Shown here piece after piece: positions 19,402-31,171 of a stretch of 64,000 nt of DNA. This DNA comes from Spirabiliibacterium falconis. GTDB lineage: Bacteria > Pseudomonadota > Gammaproteobacteria > Enterobacterales > Pasteurellaceae. The position numbers were made by a program, and so were the translations under genes. The notes beneath the pieces are model-generated. The model worked only from the letters and a program-made list of their open reading frames with translations, had not been told where the DNA came from and made no database searches. The stretch covers positions 62,001 to 126,000 of the forward strand of contig NZ_JABMIJ010000011.1 in NCBI RefSeq assembly GCF_014885015.1, read 5' to 3'. Each line of letters begins with the position of its first letter. Position 1 is the stretch's first letter.

Positions 19402-19932
19402 ATGGGTATAAAAATATGTAAGGATTGTGGTGAATATAAGGAAGAAAATCGAGATAATTTTGGGCAGTATAAAAATGTAAGATCTGATGGCAGTATTAAA
19501 ATAGGTTATAGAAATCAATGTAGAAAATGTATGGCAAAACATGTCTCTAATTATGAAAGGAGCAATCCAGATATAGTGTTAGAAAAAAGATTAAGGAGGC
19601 AAGTTTTATCTAATAGTGCAGATGGGGGTTATGACTATCAAGATATTATTATTCTTAGAAAATTATTGGGAGATAAATGTCGTTTTTGTGGTGTCCCTCT
19701 GAATGGGAAAGGTCAAATAGAGCATTTGACCCCTATATCAAGAGGAGGTAGCCATAATTTGACTAATTTATCCTTAGCTTGCCATAAATGTAACTATGAG
19801 AAAACTAACAAAACATTGGAAGAGTATATTATTTGGAGAAAAGAACGAGGACTAAAAATACGGAAAGTTAACATTATTACAGAAAAACCCGACCAACCTA
19901 AAATTAAAGCTGGACGTAAGAAATACAATTAG
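19402..19932 (+). CDS. HNH endonuclease with N-terminal zinc ribbon
   Basis: The 176-residue protein has a zinc ribbon at the N-terminus (Cys6-x2-Cys9 and Cys40-x2-Cys43) and an HNH domain at about 93-135. The HNH domain contains CRFC, the IEHLTPISRGGSHNLTNL core with His108, and ACHKCN with His128. This is the McrA-like HNH type, found in restriction and phage enzymes. The gene is AT-rich, uses AGA codons often (neighbours prefer CGT) and has no uptake signal, so it looks acquired. The ribosome site is AGGAG. It sits alone between sxy and rplS. Substrate is unknown. Confidence 0.82.
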   Translation: MGIKICKDCGEYKEENRDNFGQYKNVRSDGSIKIGYRNQCRKCMAKHVSNYERSNPDIVLEKRLRRQVLSNSADGGYDYQDIIILRKLLGDKCRFCGVPLNGKGQIEHLTPISRGGSHNLTNLSLACHKCNYEKTNKTLEEYIIWRKERGLKIRKVNIITEKPDQPKIKAGRKKYN

Positions 19933-19958
19933 CTTAGATTATAGAAGATTCTATTTAA

Positions 19959-19988
19959 TAAAAAGGCTTGGTTTCCCAAGCCTTTATT
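19959..19988. terminator. Bidirectional terminator between HNH gene and rplS
   Basis: AAAGGCTTGG and CCAAGCCTTT form a 10-base-pair stem with a four-base loop. The minus strand has a good T run for ending the rpsP operon. The plus side has TTTATT for the HNH gene. Confidence 0.85.
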
Positions 19989-20007
19989 AGTGTATAAAGT
20001 GCGGTTA

Positions 20008-20355
20008 TTAGTTTAAGCGCTCTTTAATACGGGCTGATTTACCGCTACGTTCACGTAAGTAGTAAAGTTTGGCTTGACGAACCGCACCTTTACGTTTCAC
20101 GCTGATGCTATCAATAACAGGGGAGTGTGTTTGGAATGTACGCTCAACGCCCACACCGTTAGAGATTTTGCGTAGGGTAAACGCTGAATGCAAGCCGCGG
20201 TTGCGAACTGCGATAACCACGCCTTCGAACGCTTGCAAACGTCTTTTACTACCTTCAACTACCCATACCTTCACTTCCAAAGTGTCACCAGGACGGAAGC
20301 TAGGCACGTCTTTTTTCAATTGTTCTTCTTCAAGTTGTTTAATAATGTTACTCAT
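20008..20355 (-). CDS. rplS: 50S ribosomal protein L19
   Basis: L19 lies at the interface of the two ribosomal subunits. The 115 residues match the family, with [20 protein letters not shown] and the basic C-terminus [11 protein letters not shown]. It is the last gene of the conserved operon rpsP-rimM-trmD-rplS, 34 bases after trmD. An intrinsic terminator follows. Confidence 0.98.
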   Translation of the reverse strand: MSNIIKQLEEEQLKKDVPSFRPGDTLEVKVWVVEGSKRRLQAFEGVVIAVRNRGLHSAFTLRKISNGVGVERTFQTHSPVIDSISVKRKGAVRQAKLYYLRERSGKSARIKERLN

Positions 20356-20389
20356 AATAAATACCTTTATTCCTAGATGTAACTGAATC

Positions 20390-21124
20390 TTACTTTTGCT
20401 GCTTGATTTGCTCGAGCAGCACGCTTTGTTCGTCAGTCAGAGCTAGGCCTTCTAATAGCTCAGGGCGACGGGTTAAAGTGCGGTGCAATGACTGTTTTAA
20501 TCGCCATTTGCGAATTTCCGCATGGTTTCCCGATAATAATACTTCAGGTACAGCTACACCATCTAGCACTTCAGGGCGGGTGTAGTGTGGGCAATCTAGC
20601 AAGCCTTGAGCGAAAGAGTCTTCCTCCCGCGAGGCTTGTTTGCCTAGCACTCCAGGCACGAACCGAGCAACGGCATCAATTAATGTCATTGCAGGCAGTT
20701 CGCCACCTGTGAGGACATAGTCCCCAATCGACCACTCCTCATCGATTTCCGCGTCAATCACGCGTTCATCAATGCCTTCGTAGCGCCCGCACACCAAAAT
20801 CATTTTCTGATTTTGTGACAGCTGCTCAACGCCGCGTTGGTCGAGTTTGCGCCCCTGTGGTGAGAGGTAAATCACTTTCACCCCCTCACCAGCGGCTTGT
20901 TTGGCTGCATGAATGGCATCACGTAGGGGTTGCACCATCATCAACATTCCAGGGCCACCGCCGTAGGGGCGATCGTCCACGGTGGAATGTTTGTCAAAGG
21001 TGAAATCCCGCGGATTCCAACACTGCACCTCAAGCAAATTATGTTTAACCGCTCGGCCTGTTACGCCATAGTCTGTGATTGCGTGAAACATCTCGGGAAA
21101 TAACGTAATAATTCCGATCCACAT
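20390..21124 (-). CDS. trmD: tRNA (guanosine-37-N1) methyltransferase TrmD
   Basis: TrmD methylates G37 of tRNAs that read CNN codons and prevents +1 frameshifting. The 244-residue SPOUT enzyme shows the knot motifs [23 protein letters not shown] and [13 protein letters not shown]. The opening [13 protein letters not shown] is typical. It lies 16 bases after rimM in the ribosomal operon. Confidence 0.98.
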   Translation of the reverse strand: MWIGIITLFPEMFHAITDYGVTGRAVKHNLLEVQCWNPRDFTFDKHSTVDDRPYGGGPGMLMMVQPLRDAIHAAKQAAGEGVKVIYLSPQGRKLDQRGVEQLSQNQKMILVCGRYEGIDERVIDAEIDEEWSIGDYVLTGGELPAMTLIDAVARFVPGVLGKQASREEDSFAQGLLDCPHYTRPEVLDGVAVPEVLLSGNHAEIRKWRLKQSLHRTLTRRPELLEGLALTDEQSVLLEQIKQQK

Positions 21125-21140
21125 CGCTCACAGCCTGAGG

Positions 21141-21665
21141 TTAGAAACCAGCGTCCCAATCCACCTCAATCGTTTTGGTGGTGAGATCGACTCTTTTAAC
21201 TACTGTTTCTTCAAGATACGGGATTAACCGCTCTTGTTTGTCGAAAGCATCGTTTATGTTGGCTTTCACCACAAAAACATCATTGGAACCTGTTTCCATC
21301 ATCGCGGTCACACAGCCTAGCTGATAGCCTTGCAGGTTGACCATTTGACAGCCGATCAAATCGTGCCAGTAGTAACCTTCCTCCAATGGCGGGAAGTTAT
21401 CTGCATCAACACCAATTTGTGCGTTTGTCAAACGTTGTGCCGTTTCACGATCGTCAATATCTTTGAGTTTCACAATCAGATCGTTTTTATGATAGCGCCA
21501 GCTTTCCAGCTCTGTGGGCTGCCATGTCCCTTGGATTAACAAATGCCAAGGTTGGTAATCAAAAATGCTTTCAATGTGTTCGGTGGACGAATAAAGGCGC
21601 AGCCATCCACGGATGCCGTAAGTCGAACCAAGTTTGCCTACGGTGGTGATGTTTTGCTTATTCAT
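21141..21665 (-). CDS. rimM: Ribosome maturation factor RimM
   Basis: RimM helps assemble the 30S head and binds S19. The 174-residue protein has the N-terminal RimM domain ([20 protein letters not shown]) and a C-terminal PRC-barrel ([20 protein letters not shown]). The ATG at 21665 is preferred; a GTG two codons upstream is possible. It lies 17 bases after rpsP. Confidence 0.97.
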   Translation of the reverse strand: MNKQNITTVGKLGSTYGIRGWLRLYSSTEHIESIFDYQPWHLLIQGTWQPTELESWRYHKNDLIVKLKDIDDRETAQRLTNAQIGVDADNFPPLEEGYYWHDLIGCQMVNLQGYQLGCVTAMMETGSNDVFVVKANINDAFDKQERLIPYLEETVVKRVDLTTKTIEVDWDAGF

Positions 21666-21682
21666 TGCCACGCTCTATTCGA

Positions 21683-21931
21683 TTAAGCTGCTTGTTGAGC
21701 TTCTTTAATCAAGGTTGCAACACGTTCTGACACAGTTGCACCTTTTTCTTGCCACGCGTTGATGCGCTCAAGATCGATACGCAAACGTTCTGCTTTACCG
21801 GCTGCTAATGGATTGAAAAATCCAACGCGCTCGATAAAACGACCGTCACGTGGGCAGCGGCTATCCGCTACAACTACTTGATAAAATGGGCGTTTTTTTG
21901 CTCCGCCACGAGATAAACGAATGGTTACCAT
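21683..21931 (-). CDS. rpsP: 30S ribosomal protein S16
   Basis: The 82-residue protein opens with [20 protein letters not shown], the S16 signature. The start at 21931 has a GAGG site. The upstream extension of the open frame reads through the leader and is not coding. As first gene of the operon it should carry the promoter in the 135 bases upstream. A short stem CCCTTA/TAAGGG at about 21963-21983 lies in that leader. Confidence 0.97.
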   Translation of the reverse strand: MVTIRLSRGGAKKRPFYQVVVADSRCPRDGRFIERVGFFNPLAAGKAERLRIDLERINAWQEKGATVSERVATLIKEAQQAA

Positions 21932-22065
21932 AGCGTCCTCTAAGTTGATAGTAAAAATAAAACCCTTAATTCGAAGGTAAGGGCAACACACCTTTCGCAC
22001 AGATAAAGATACGAAAAGCTGTCAGATTTTACTCTTTTTGGGCAAAAAAGCAAGTTTTAAAGGGG

Positions 22066-22092
22066 AAAAGTGCGGTTAGACCGCACTTTTAT
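22066..22092. terminator. Uptake-signal hairpin between rpsP leader and NSS transporter
   Basis: AAAAGTGCGGT and ACCGCACTTTT pair over 11 bases around TAG. It lies just after the minus-strand transporter stop. The T run is short on that strand, so termination strength is uncertain. Confidence 0.65.
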
Positions 22093-22096
22093 TTTA

Positions 22097-23458
22097 TTAC
22101 AGCAAATTACTGATAAAAATCAGCAAAATCACCAGTGGCACGATAAATTTGACATAATTAAACCATAATGTTGCAAAGCGAGAATTGTTGCCTAAGCGTA
22201 GCTCAGCTTTTGCTTCGTTACCAATAACAAAGCCGACAAAGAGTGCACAGCCAAGTGCGGTCAGCATAAAGAGAATGTTGCCGCTTAAATAATCGAAAGC
22301 ATCAAAAATATTATTGCCGAAAATACGCACGTTCTCCCACGGGCCGTAGCTTAAAATTGATGGGATATTGCCCGCAATAAACACGCCACCAAGCACAAAT
22401 AAAATGGCCAAACGACGGTTGATTTTGGTTTTTTCTTGCAAGGCGGTGATCATCACTTCATAAATGGTGAGTGAGGTGGTGAGTGCCGCGATCAATAATA
22501 ATGAGAAAAAAATGATAGCAAAAAAAGTGCTTGCCCACATATTGGAAAACACAATCGGCAGACTTTGGAAAACTAACGTTGGACCAGAATTTGGTGCAAC
22601 GCCAAATGTAAAGAGTGATGGGAAAATCATAAAACCTGCTAATACAGCGATAATGGTATTCACAATGCCAGTGATTATCGCGGTTTGCACGAGGTTTTCA
22701 CCTTTATCTAAATAGCTTGAAAGGGTGATGATAACCCCAAAACCGAGGCTTAAGGCAAAAAAGACTTGCCCTAGCACAAAGACGAATAATTTAGGGGTGA
22801 TTTTGGAAAAATCAGGTTCAAGATAAAAGCGAATGCCCTCCCACGCACCAGGCAGCGTGATGTTGCGTACGACCATACAAAGTAGAAAGATGAAGAGCAG
22901 CGGCATTAAGTATTTGACCGATTTTTCAATCCCGTCAATAACCCCTTTGACTAAAATAACGTAATTAATCAATACAAATAAAAACGTGTAAAGGGTGATT
23001 GCCCAAGGGCTTTGCATAATACTGGTTTCAAAAAATGCACTGGTTTGTGTGCCATTGAGGGGGGTGGACAGATCAAGGCTGCCATCAAAAAGGCTGATGA
23101 TGTAATTGATGACCCATCCCCCTAACACCATATAATATGCCATAATGCAAAATGCACCCGCCATGCCCATTAAGCCGACGAGACGCCAAAAGTGCGGTAT
23201 GGATTTACCATTACTGCTGCCTGAAAATGCGTCTACGGCATTCACACGAATGCGGCGACCAATTACATTTTCGACTAAAATCATCGGAATGCCAATCACA
23301 ATCATGGCAATACAAAAAAGAAAGACATACGCACCGCCCCCATTTTGCCCAACTAAATAAGGGAAACGCCACGTTGCGCCAAATCCCACTGTTGCCCCAG
23401 CGACGGTTAAAATGTAGGTTAATTTACTTGACCATGTTTGTCGTTGTTGTTCAGTCAT
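22097..23458 (-). CDS. Neurotransmitter:sodium symporter (NSS/SNF family)
   Basis: This inner-membrane sodium-coupled transporter has about 11-12 helices over 453 residues. The family signature is near the N-terminus: GATVGFGATWRFPYLVGQNGGGAYV, summarised by its unwound helix 1 motif GFGATWRFPYL. Bacterial members carry amino acids such as leucine, tyrosine or tryptophan. The substrate cannot be read from the sequence. It is a single gene between the rpsP and ubiI operons, with a terminator hairpin after it. Confidence 0.9.
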   Translation of the reverse strand: MTEQQRQTWSSKLTYILTVAGATVGFGATWRFPYLVGQNGGGAYVFLFCIAMIVIGIPMILVENVIGRRIRVNAVDAFSGSSNGKSIPHFWRLVGLMGMAGAFCIMAYYMVLGGWVINYIISLFDGSLDLSTPLNGTQTSAFFETSIMQSPWAITLYTFLFVLINYVILVKGVIDGIEKSVKYLMPLLFIFLLCMVVRNITLPGAWEGIRFYLEPDFSKITPKLFVFVLGQVFFALSLGFGVIITLSSYLDKGENLVQTAIITGIVNTIIAVLAGFMIFPSLFTFGVAPNSGPTLVFQSLPIVFSNMWASTFFAIIFFSLLLIAALTTSLTIYEVMITALQEKTKINRRLAILFVLGGVFIAGNIPSILSYGPWENVRIFGNNIFDAFDYLSGNILFMLTALGCALFVGFVIGNEAKAELRLGNNSRFATLWFNYVKFIVPLVILLIFISNLL

Positions 23459-23513
23459 TGTGTTATCTCAAACTAAAAATTACTTTACGGTAAATGAAAA
23501 ACCAATGTGCGGT

Positions 23514-24740
23514 TTATTCAAAAATCAGGGCATCCACAGGCATCTCACGGACAGTTTTAGGCAAATCACCCGCGAGCCCGAGTGCGTGCTGCATTAACTG
23601 TTGCTTCACGACAGGCACGCGATCTGTGATATTCATTCCCACGCCTCGCAACAGTTGCTTGATAGGATGATTGCCATTAAATAACGATTTAAAGCCCTGC
23701 ATTGCTAATAATAATTGGGTGGCTTCCGCCTTGCGCCAACGTTCGAAATGCCGTAAATTTTCGTGCTGACCGATATCACGCTGTGCGTGCATATTTGCCT
23801 CAATTTCCTCAGCCAAAGCGAGTGCGTCCATAAAGCCAAGGTTGACACCAAGCCCTGCTAACGGGTGAATTGTGTGGGCGGCATCGCCAATCAGGGCCAC
23901 CCGTTGTTGGGCAAAACTGCGCGCAAAGCGGGCGGTAAGTGGGATAGTTCGGCGATCGCTGATAACATTACACAAGCCCAAACAGGTATCACTGGCCGCC
24001 GTCAATGCTTTATTGAATTCACTGTCACTAAGTGCCAGACGTTGTTCGGCAAGCTCTGGTGGTTGCGACCATACGATAGAGCACAAGTGCGGTTCATGCA
24101 AAGGCAGTAGTGCTAAAATACTGTCGTGACTAAAGAGCTGGCGTGCGCACTGCTCGTGTGGCAGTTCAGTTTTAATATTGCACACCAACGCACTGTGGTG
24201 ATAATCCGAAAAGGTGAGCGGAATATCGCATTGGCGACGCACCCATGAGTTTGCGCCATCAGCACCGACTACCAATTTGGCCAGTAAAATATCGTCATTC
24301 TCAAGGGTAGCAACTGCGCCTTGCTCGCTCAAATGAAGCCGTTTTATCGGCTGGGTGAATAGGTTGACGTTCGCTTGTGAATGCACGGTTTGCCATAGGT
24401 GATGGCGAATAATGTCGTTTTCAACAATGTGCCCGAGTTGATCAAGCCCATGATCAGCACAATCAAACTGAATTTTCGCAAAGCTGTCTTTTTCCCATAC
24501 GGCCATATGCGTGTAAGCGCAACTACGATGTTGCCGAATCGCCTGCCATACGCCAAAATGATGTAACATTTTTTGGCTCGCAAGGTTTAAGGCACTCACG
24601 CGGAAGCTGATTTCATCATGATTATGTTGGGGCGGATTCGGCTCAATAATGGCGATGTTAACCGCACTTTGTTTCAATGCTGCGGCTAAAGCCAGCCCGA
24701 CCATGCCACCGCCTACAATAATAACATCGACATTATTCAT
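23514..24740 (-). CDS. ubiI: 2-octaprenylphenol hydroxylase UbiI (VisC)
   Basis: UbiI is an FAD monooxygenase that hydroxylates C5 of the ubiquinone ring precursor. It has the N-terminal FAD site VDVIIVGGGMVGLALA and the later motif ALIGDAAHTIHPLAG. Segments KDSFAKI, GHIVEN and IPLTFSDYHHSALV match E. coli UbiI better than UbiF or UbiH. The start at 24740 is chosen because its ATG overlaps the ubiH TGA in ATGA; 408 residues result. It ends the ygfB-pepP-ubiH-ubiI operon, as in E. coli. Confidence 0.93.
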   Translation of the reverse strand: MNNVDVIIVGGGMVGLALAAALKQSAVNIAIIEPNPPQHNHDEISFRVSALNLASQKMLHHFGVWQAIRQHRSCAYTHMAVWEKDSFAKIQFDCADHGLDQLGHIVENDIIRHHLWQTVHSQANVNLFTQPIKRLHLSEQGAVATLENDDILLAKLVVGADGANSWVRRQCDIPLTFSDYHHSALVCNIKTELPHEQCARQLFSHDSILALLPLHEPHLCSIVWSQPPELAEQRLALSDSEFNKALTAASDTCLGLCNVISDRRTIPLTARFARSFAQQRVALIGDAAHTIHPLAGLGVNLGFMDALALAEEIEANMHAQRDIGQHENLRHFERWRKAEATQLLLAMQGFKSLFNGNHPIKQLLRGVGMNITDRVPVVKQQLMQHALGLAGDLPKTVREMPVDALIFE

Positions 24741-25939
24741 GATGTCCACCCCAATGTTGGTTTAATGAATGTGTGGCGCAAAGTGCGGTTGCAGGCCAGC
24801 CAGCCCAGCCCTAAATTTCGCATGATCGCAAATGGCGGAAGGTCATTGGCAAAGATAGAAAGTAATCCGTCAGTCAGGGTCATTATGCGTGTTTTATCTG
24901 CACTGCGTGCTTGCGTATACTCGGCTAATACCGCACTTTCGCCGATATCACGCCCTTGCGTTTTGGCACGTTGCAATGTTTTTGCCAATTGCGCAATGTC
25001 ACGCAAACCAAGATTAAAGCCTTGCCCCGCAATAGGGTGTAAGGTTTGGGCCGCATTGCCCACTAATACTAAGCGTTGTGCACTAACCTGTTGTGCTTTT
25101 TGTAATGTTAATGGGTAACAATGGCGTTGGCTAACGTGTTTGAATTTGCCAAGCCGCCAGCCAAATGCGTGTTGTAATTGGCGTAAAAAATCGGGTTCGC
25201 AACATTCCATAAGCTGTTGTGTACGTTCAGGGCGTTCACACCACACGAGCGACATAATGTTCTCCGCCATAGGCAATAATGCCACAGGACCATTGGCAGT
25301 GAAGCGTTCATAGGCATAATTGTGGTGTGGCAGTTCTGTCTTTACATTTGCGATAACCGCACTTTGGTGATAGTCAGTCAGCGTTTCAAGCGCAATACCT
25401 GCACTGCGAGCCGTATAAGAGTGCGTGCCGTCAGCGGCGACAAGCAGTTGAGTATGCAATTGTAGATCGCCGTCTAACGCGACATTTACCCCTTTGGGCA
25501 TGTAGTCAATGGCACTAATGGTTGCGGGCGCGATGTAATCAATATTGCTATTTTGTTGAATAAATTGCATTAATACCGAGCCGATCTGCTCCAGTGCGAC
25601 CACAGCACCGAGTGCGCTGAGATTGAGCTGTTTTGCCTGCAAGTTGACAATGCCTGAATGTCCGCGATCCGAGATATGAATGTGCTGAATTGGCGTGGTG
25701 TGTGTACGCAGGGCCTGCCATAATGAATGCGGCGGTTCACCAATGGTGTTGAGTAACTGCATGGAGCCGTGAGAAAGCGCAATGCAACGTGCATCAAATC
25801 CATAAGTGCGGTGTGCGTGGTGAAGGTGTTTTTCCGCTACTGCAACATGCAACCCACATTGGGCTAACATGAGTGCCAGCGTTGCACCACTCATTGCCCC
25901 GCCGATGATAATAACATCATATCGTCGTGTTGGATTCAT
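24737..25939 (-). CDS. ubiH: 2-octaprenyl-6-methoxyphenol hydroxylase UbiH
   Basis: UbiH is the FAD monooxygenase for C1 hydroxylation in aerobic ubiquinone synthesis. The FAD motif YDVIIIGGAMSGATLAL opens the protein and VLVGNAAQTLHPIAGQGFNLGLRD lies near residue 285 (key pattern GNAAQTLHPIAGQG). The ATG at 25939 overlaps the pepP stop in ATGA and has GGTGA upstream. An ATG two codons earlier is possible. It is paralogous to ubiI next door. Confidence 0.92.
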   Translation of the reverse strand: MNPTRRYDVIIIGGAMSGATLALMLAQCGLHVAVAEKHLHHAHRTYGFDARCIALSHGSMQLLNTIGEPPHSLWQALRTHTTPIQHIHISDRGHSGIVNLQAKQLNLSALGAVVALEQIGSVLMQFIQQNSNIDYIAPATISAIDYMPKGVNVALDGDLQLHTQLLVAADGTHSYTARSAGIALETLTDYHQSAVIANVKTELPHHNYAYERFTANGPVALLPMAENIMSLVWCERPERTQQLMECCEPDFLRQLQHAFGWRLGKFKHVSQRHCYPLTLQKAQQVSAQRLVLVGNAAQTLHPIAGQGFNLGLRDIAQLAKTLQRAKTQGRDIGESAVLAEYTQARSADKTRIMTLTDGLLSIFANDLPPFAIMRNLGLGWLACNRTLRHTFIKPTLGWTS

Positions 25940-27276
25940 TGGCATTCACCGTTTGATTGCATGATGCGTTCAATGTCATCAGGCTCTTTTGGCACGGCGG
26001 CGGTTAAAATCTTGTTGCCCGTTTCCGTGATCAAAATATTATCTTCAATACGCACCCCGATGCCTTTATATTTTTCAGGAATATCCAGTTTTTCGCTTAA
26101 ATATAGCCCAGGTTCGACGGTTAGCACCATATTAGGCTCAAAAGTGCGGTCTCGTTCGGTGCCGTAATCACCCACATCGTGTACATCAAGCCCAAGCCAA
26201 TGCCCAAGCCCGTGCATATAAAACGGCAGATAGGCTTTTTCTGCGATCAATTGTTCGACCTCGCCTGTAATAATGCCAAGCTCAATTAAGCCTGAAAGCA
26301 TAATGCGTAACACCTCCAAATTGGCTTGTTTGATGCTGTTGCCGGGCACATACAGTTCAATAGCACGTTTTTCTGCGCGCAACACAATATCGTAGATTGC
26401 ACGTTGCTCAGGGCTAAAGCGACCATTTACAGGAAATGTGCGGCTAATATCGCCCGCATACATCGCAAATTCAGCACCAGCGTCAATCATGACCAAATCG
26501 CCATCTCGCAGTTGGCTTTCATTTTCGGTGTAGTGCAAAATACAGGCATTTTCACCGCTGGCAACAATGCTGTTATAAGACGGAAAACGTGCACCAAAGC
26601 GTGCGAATTCGTGTAGCAACTCGTGTTCAAGCTCGTATTCAAAGCGGTTGGCGCGGCAGGCTTGCATGGCACGAAGATGCCCAAGTGCGGTGATTTGCGC
26701 CGCTTGTTGCATAAGGGCAATTTCTGTTGGCGACTTGAATAAGCGCATTTCATCCAGCAGTGGACGCCAGTCAATTAAGGTATTTGGGGCGTGAATTCCT
26801 TGGCGTGCTTGTGCACGCATTGTGAAAAGTGCGGTCTTTTCAATCTCATCCCCCCATAGCTGTAAGCCTGGGGCATGATAAAGTGCGGTTGCACCTGAAA
26901 GACGTTTTGGAAGCTGTGTTGCTATGTCATCAATAGAAAATGCCGCATCAAGCAGTAATGTGTCGGGTGCGTTGTTTACGCCCAAACGCCGCCCATTCCA
27001 GGTTTCCATTAACGGATCTGAGGGGCGTAAAAATAACGTTGAGGTAACATTCCCTGCTTTATGCTGAATTAACAGCGCACTATCTGGCTCATTAAAGCCG
27101 GTGAGATACCAAAAATAACTGTCTTGGCGGAAAGGATACATATTGGTGCTATTGCGGCGTTGCTCTTGATTACTAAACACCAGTAACGCACTGTTTTCCT
27201 GCAATTTTTTGCCAAGTATCTGGCGGCGATGCTGAAATTCGTCTACCGAAATGGCGGCTTGATAACGTAAATCCAT
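25936..27276 (-). CDS. pepP: Xaa-Pro aminopeptidase PepP
   Basis: PepP removes the N-terminal residue from peptides with proline second. It is a cytosolic di-manganese enzyme of the M24B pita-bread fold. The 446 residues include metal and catalytic motifs VMIDAGAEF, YAGDISRTFP, HGLGHWLGLDVHD, TVEPGLY and GVRIEDNIL. The length matches E. coli (441). It is cotranscribed with ygfB upstream and overlaps ubiH downstream. Confidence 0.96.
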   Translation of the reverse strand: MDLRYQAAISVDEFQHRRQILGKKLQENSALLVFSNQEQRRNSTNMYPFRQDSYFWYLTGFNEPDSALLIQHKAGNVTSTLFLRPSDPLMETWNGRRLGVNNAPDTLLLDAAFSIDDIATQLPKRLSGATALYHAPGLQLWGDEIEKTALFTMRAQARQGIHAPNTLIDWRPLLDEMRLFKSPTEIALMQQAAQITALGHLRAMQACRANRFEYELEHELLHEFARFGARFPSYNSIVASGENACILHYTENESQLRDGDLVMIDAGAEFAMYAGDISRTFPVNGRFSPEQRAIYDIVLRAEKRAIELYVPGNSIKQANLEVLRIMLSGLIELGIITGEVEQLIAEKAYLPFYMHGLGHWLGLDVHDVGDYGTERDRTFEPNMVLTVEPGLYLSEKLDIPEKYKGIGVRIEDNILITETGNKILTAAVPKEPDDIERIMQSNGECQ

Positions 27277-27285
27277 AATAATGCC

Positions 27286-27834
27286 TTAGTGTATCGTGCG
27301 AGAAGGGATGTCACTGTGATAAAAATGGTATAAAAATGCAACGATTTCTTGCATATATTTTATGGTGTCTGCCATAATCGTTTGCACTTCTTGTGGGTCA
27401 TCTTCATTGGGCACACATTGCGTGGCGGCAATTCTGCTTAAATCTTGCATGGCAGCTTGTACTTGATCGCCATGTGTTTCAAACTCAGATTGCCCAAGTG
27501 CAAAACCAAGCATAAAGGTTGATGACCAATAAAGTGCGGATTGCGCATGCGGAAAAATGCCACGCGGATCGAGCCAGAGCGGGAAATCCATCGCATCGTT
27601 TTGTTTTAACTGTTGTTGAATGCGTGTGCGAATATCAGTAATTGTTCGCATCAGTTGAGTGGGTAGGGCGTGCCCATCGTTATACATATCATTAAGTAAA
27701 CTTTGCCAACGGTCTTCTGGCACTCTACCGCAGATCATACCTGTGATAAATCCGTGCAGTTCTGAGGGCGTTAAGGCAATTTGATTACTATTAAATTGTT
27801 GTTCAAGGTAAAGATATTCTTGATCCGTTAACAT
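27286..27834 (-). CDS. ygfB: UPF0149 family protein YgfB
   Basis: YgfB is a small acidic protein of unknown core function; in Pseudomonas a homologue affects antibiotic resistance gene control. The 182 residues show the family pattern LTPSELHGFITGMICG and a conserved C-terminal VAFLYHFY. It is first in the minus-strand operon with pepP, ubiH and ubiI, and diverges from zapA. Confidence 0.9.
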   Translation of the reverse strand: MLTDQEYLYLEQQFNSNQIALTPSELHGFITGMICGRVPEDRWQSLLNDMYNDGHALPTQLMRTITDIRTRIQQQLKQNDAMDFPLWLDPRGIFPHAQSALYWSSTFMLGFALGQSEFETHGDQVQAAMQDLSRIAATQCVPNEDDPQEVQTIMADTIKYMQEIVAFLYHFYHSDIPSRTIH

Positions 27835-27963
27835 AATGTAGGCTCCTAAAATGATGTGGTTAGTTTAGCACTCAACGCCCAGACAGCCAAAAAAATTTGC
27901 CTAAAATCTGTGAGTCTATGGCATAATAAACGCACTTAACATTGAGCAAGCGACGGAGCGTCT

Positions 27964-28254
27964 ATGTCTGAAAATATTGAGTTACATATTTTTGGTCAGG
28001 TTTTACGATTAAACTGCCCGCAAGATAAGCAAGCTGCACTCAAAGAAGCGGCACAACATTTAGAAACGCGTGTGACAGAATTTAAAGAACGCAGCGGCAT
28101 TTTACAACTTGATCGGGTGTTGTCTATCGTGGCTCTTAATTTAAGTTTTGAGCTTGAGCAAGAAAAACAGAAAAATGCCGAGCAACAGGTGATTTTTTCT
28201 AAACTTGAGCAGTTTGATGCAAATTTAAATCAGGCACTGACAAAACTTGATTAA
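27964..28254 (+). CDS. zapA: Cell division protein ZapA
   Basis: ZapA bundles FtsZ filaments at the Z ring. The 96-residue protein has the N-terminal domain ELHIFGQVLRLNCPQDKQAAL and a C-terminal coiled coil (about 60-96). The order zapA, 6S RNA, fau follows E. coli. The start is preceded by a weak site (ACGGAG). Confidence 0.94.
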   Translation: MSENIELHIFGQVLRLNCPQDKQAALKEAAQHLETRVTEFKERSGILQLDRVLSIVALNLSFELEQEKQKNAEQQVIFSKLEQFDANLNQALTKLD

Positions 28255-28355
28255 GATCAGAAACTGGACAAGTTTTGTGTTGAAAATAAGCAAGTCGTTG
28301 CATAACGATTGCGTAATACTAGACATTTAGACTAACTTCGTTACTATATTAAACA

Positions 28356-28532
28356 ACACCTGAGGTGTGCGTCAGTGGATTAAGTCCCTGAGCCGATACT
28401 TACAAACCTTTGAGTCTGTCTCTCATCACTGGTGAGCATGCTCAGTTTACTGAGAAGCCTAAAAGTGGTACGACCGACTCCCTTGAACCGATGGGTTCAA
28501 GGACCGAACATTCACAACGGCATCTCGGGTTT
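28356..28532 (+). ncRNA. ssrS: 6S RNA
   Basis: 6S RNA binds the sigma-70 RNA polymerase holoenzyme and mimics an open promoter. The gene lies between zapA and fau, its place in E. coli. ACCTGAGGTG at 28358-28367 pairs with CATCTCGGGT at 28521-28530 to close the long rod. Conserved blocks GTCCCTGAGCCGATA, GGTGAGCATGCTC, GAGAAGCCT and CCTTGAACC with its pair GGTTCAAGG are all present. A TATATT -10 element lies at 28345-28350. The ends are estimates within a few bases. Confidence 0.93.
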
Positions 28533-28550
28533 TTTTATGATGATATGTCA

Positions 28551-31163
<2,613 letters not shown>

Positions 31164-31171
31164 CTCGGTTA

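Noticed and set aside
21963-21983. Short stem CCCTTA/TAAGGG in the rpsP leader
   Set aside because: Six base pairs around a nine-base loop in an AT-rich leader is weak, with no known S16 element to match.
28410-28550. N-terminal extension of fau through 6S RNA
   Set aside because: The open frame is accidental. 6S RNA fills the segment, and family similarity starts at 28551.
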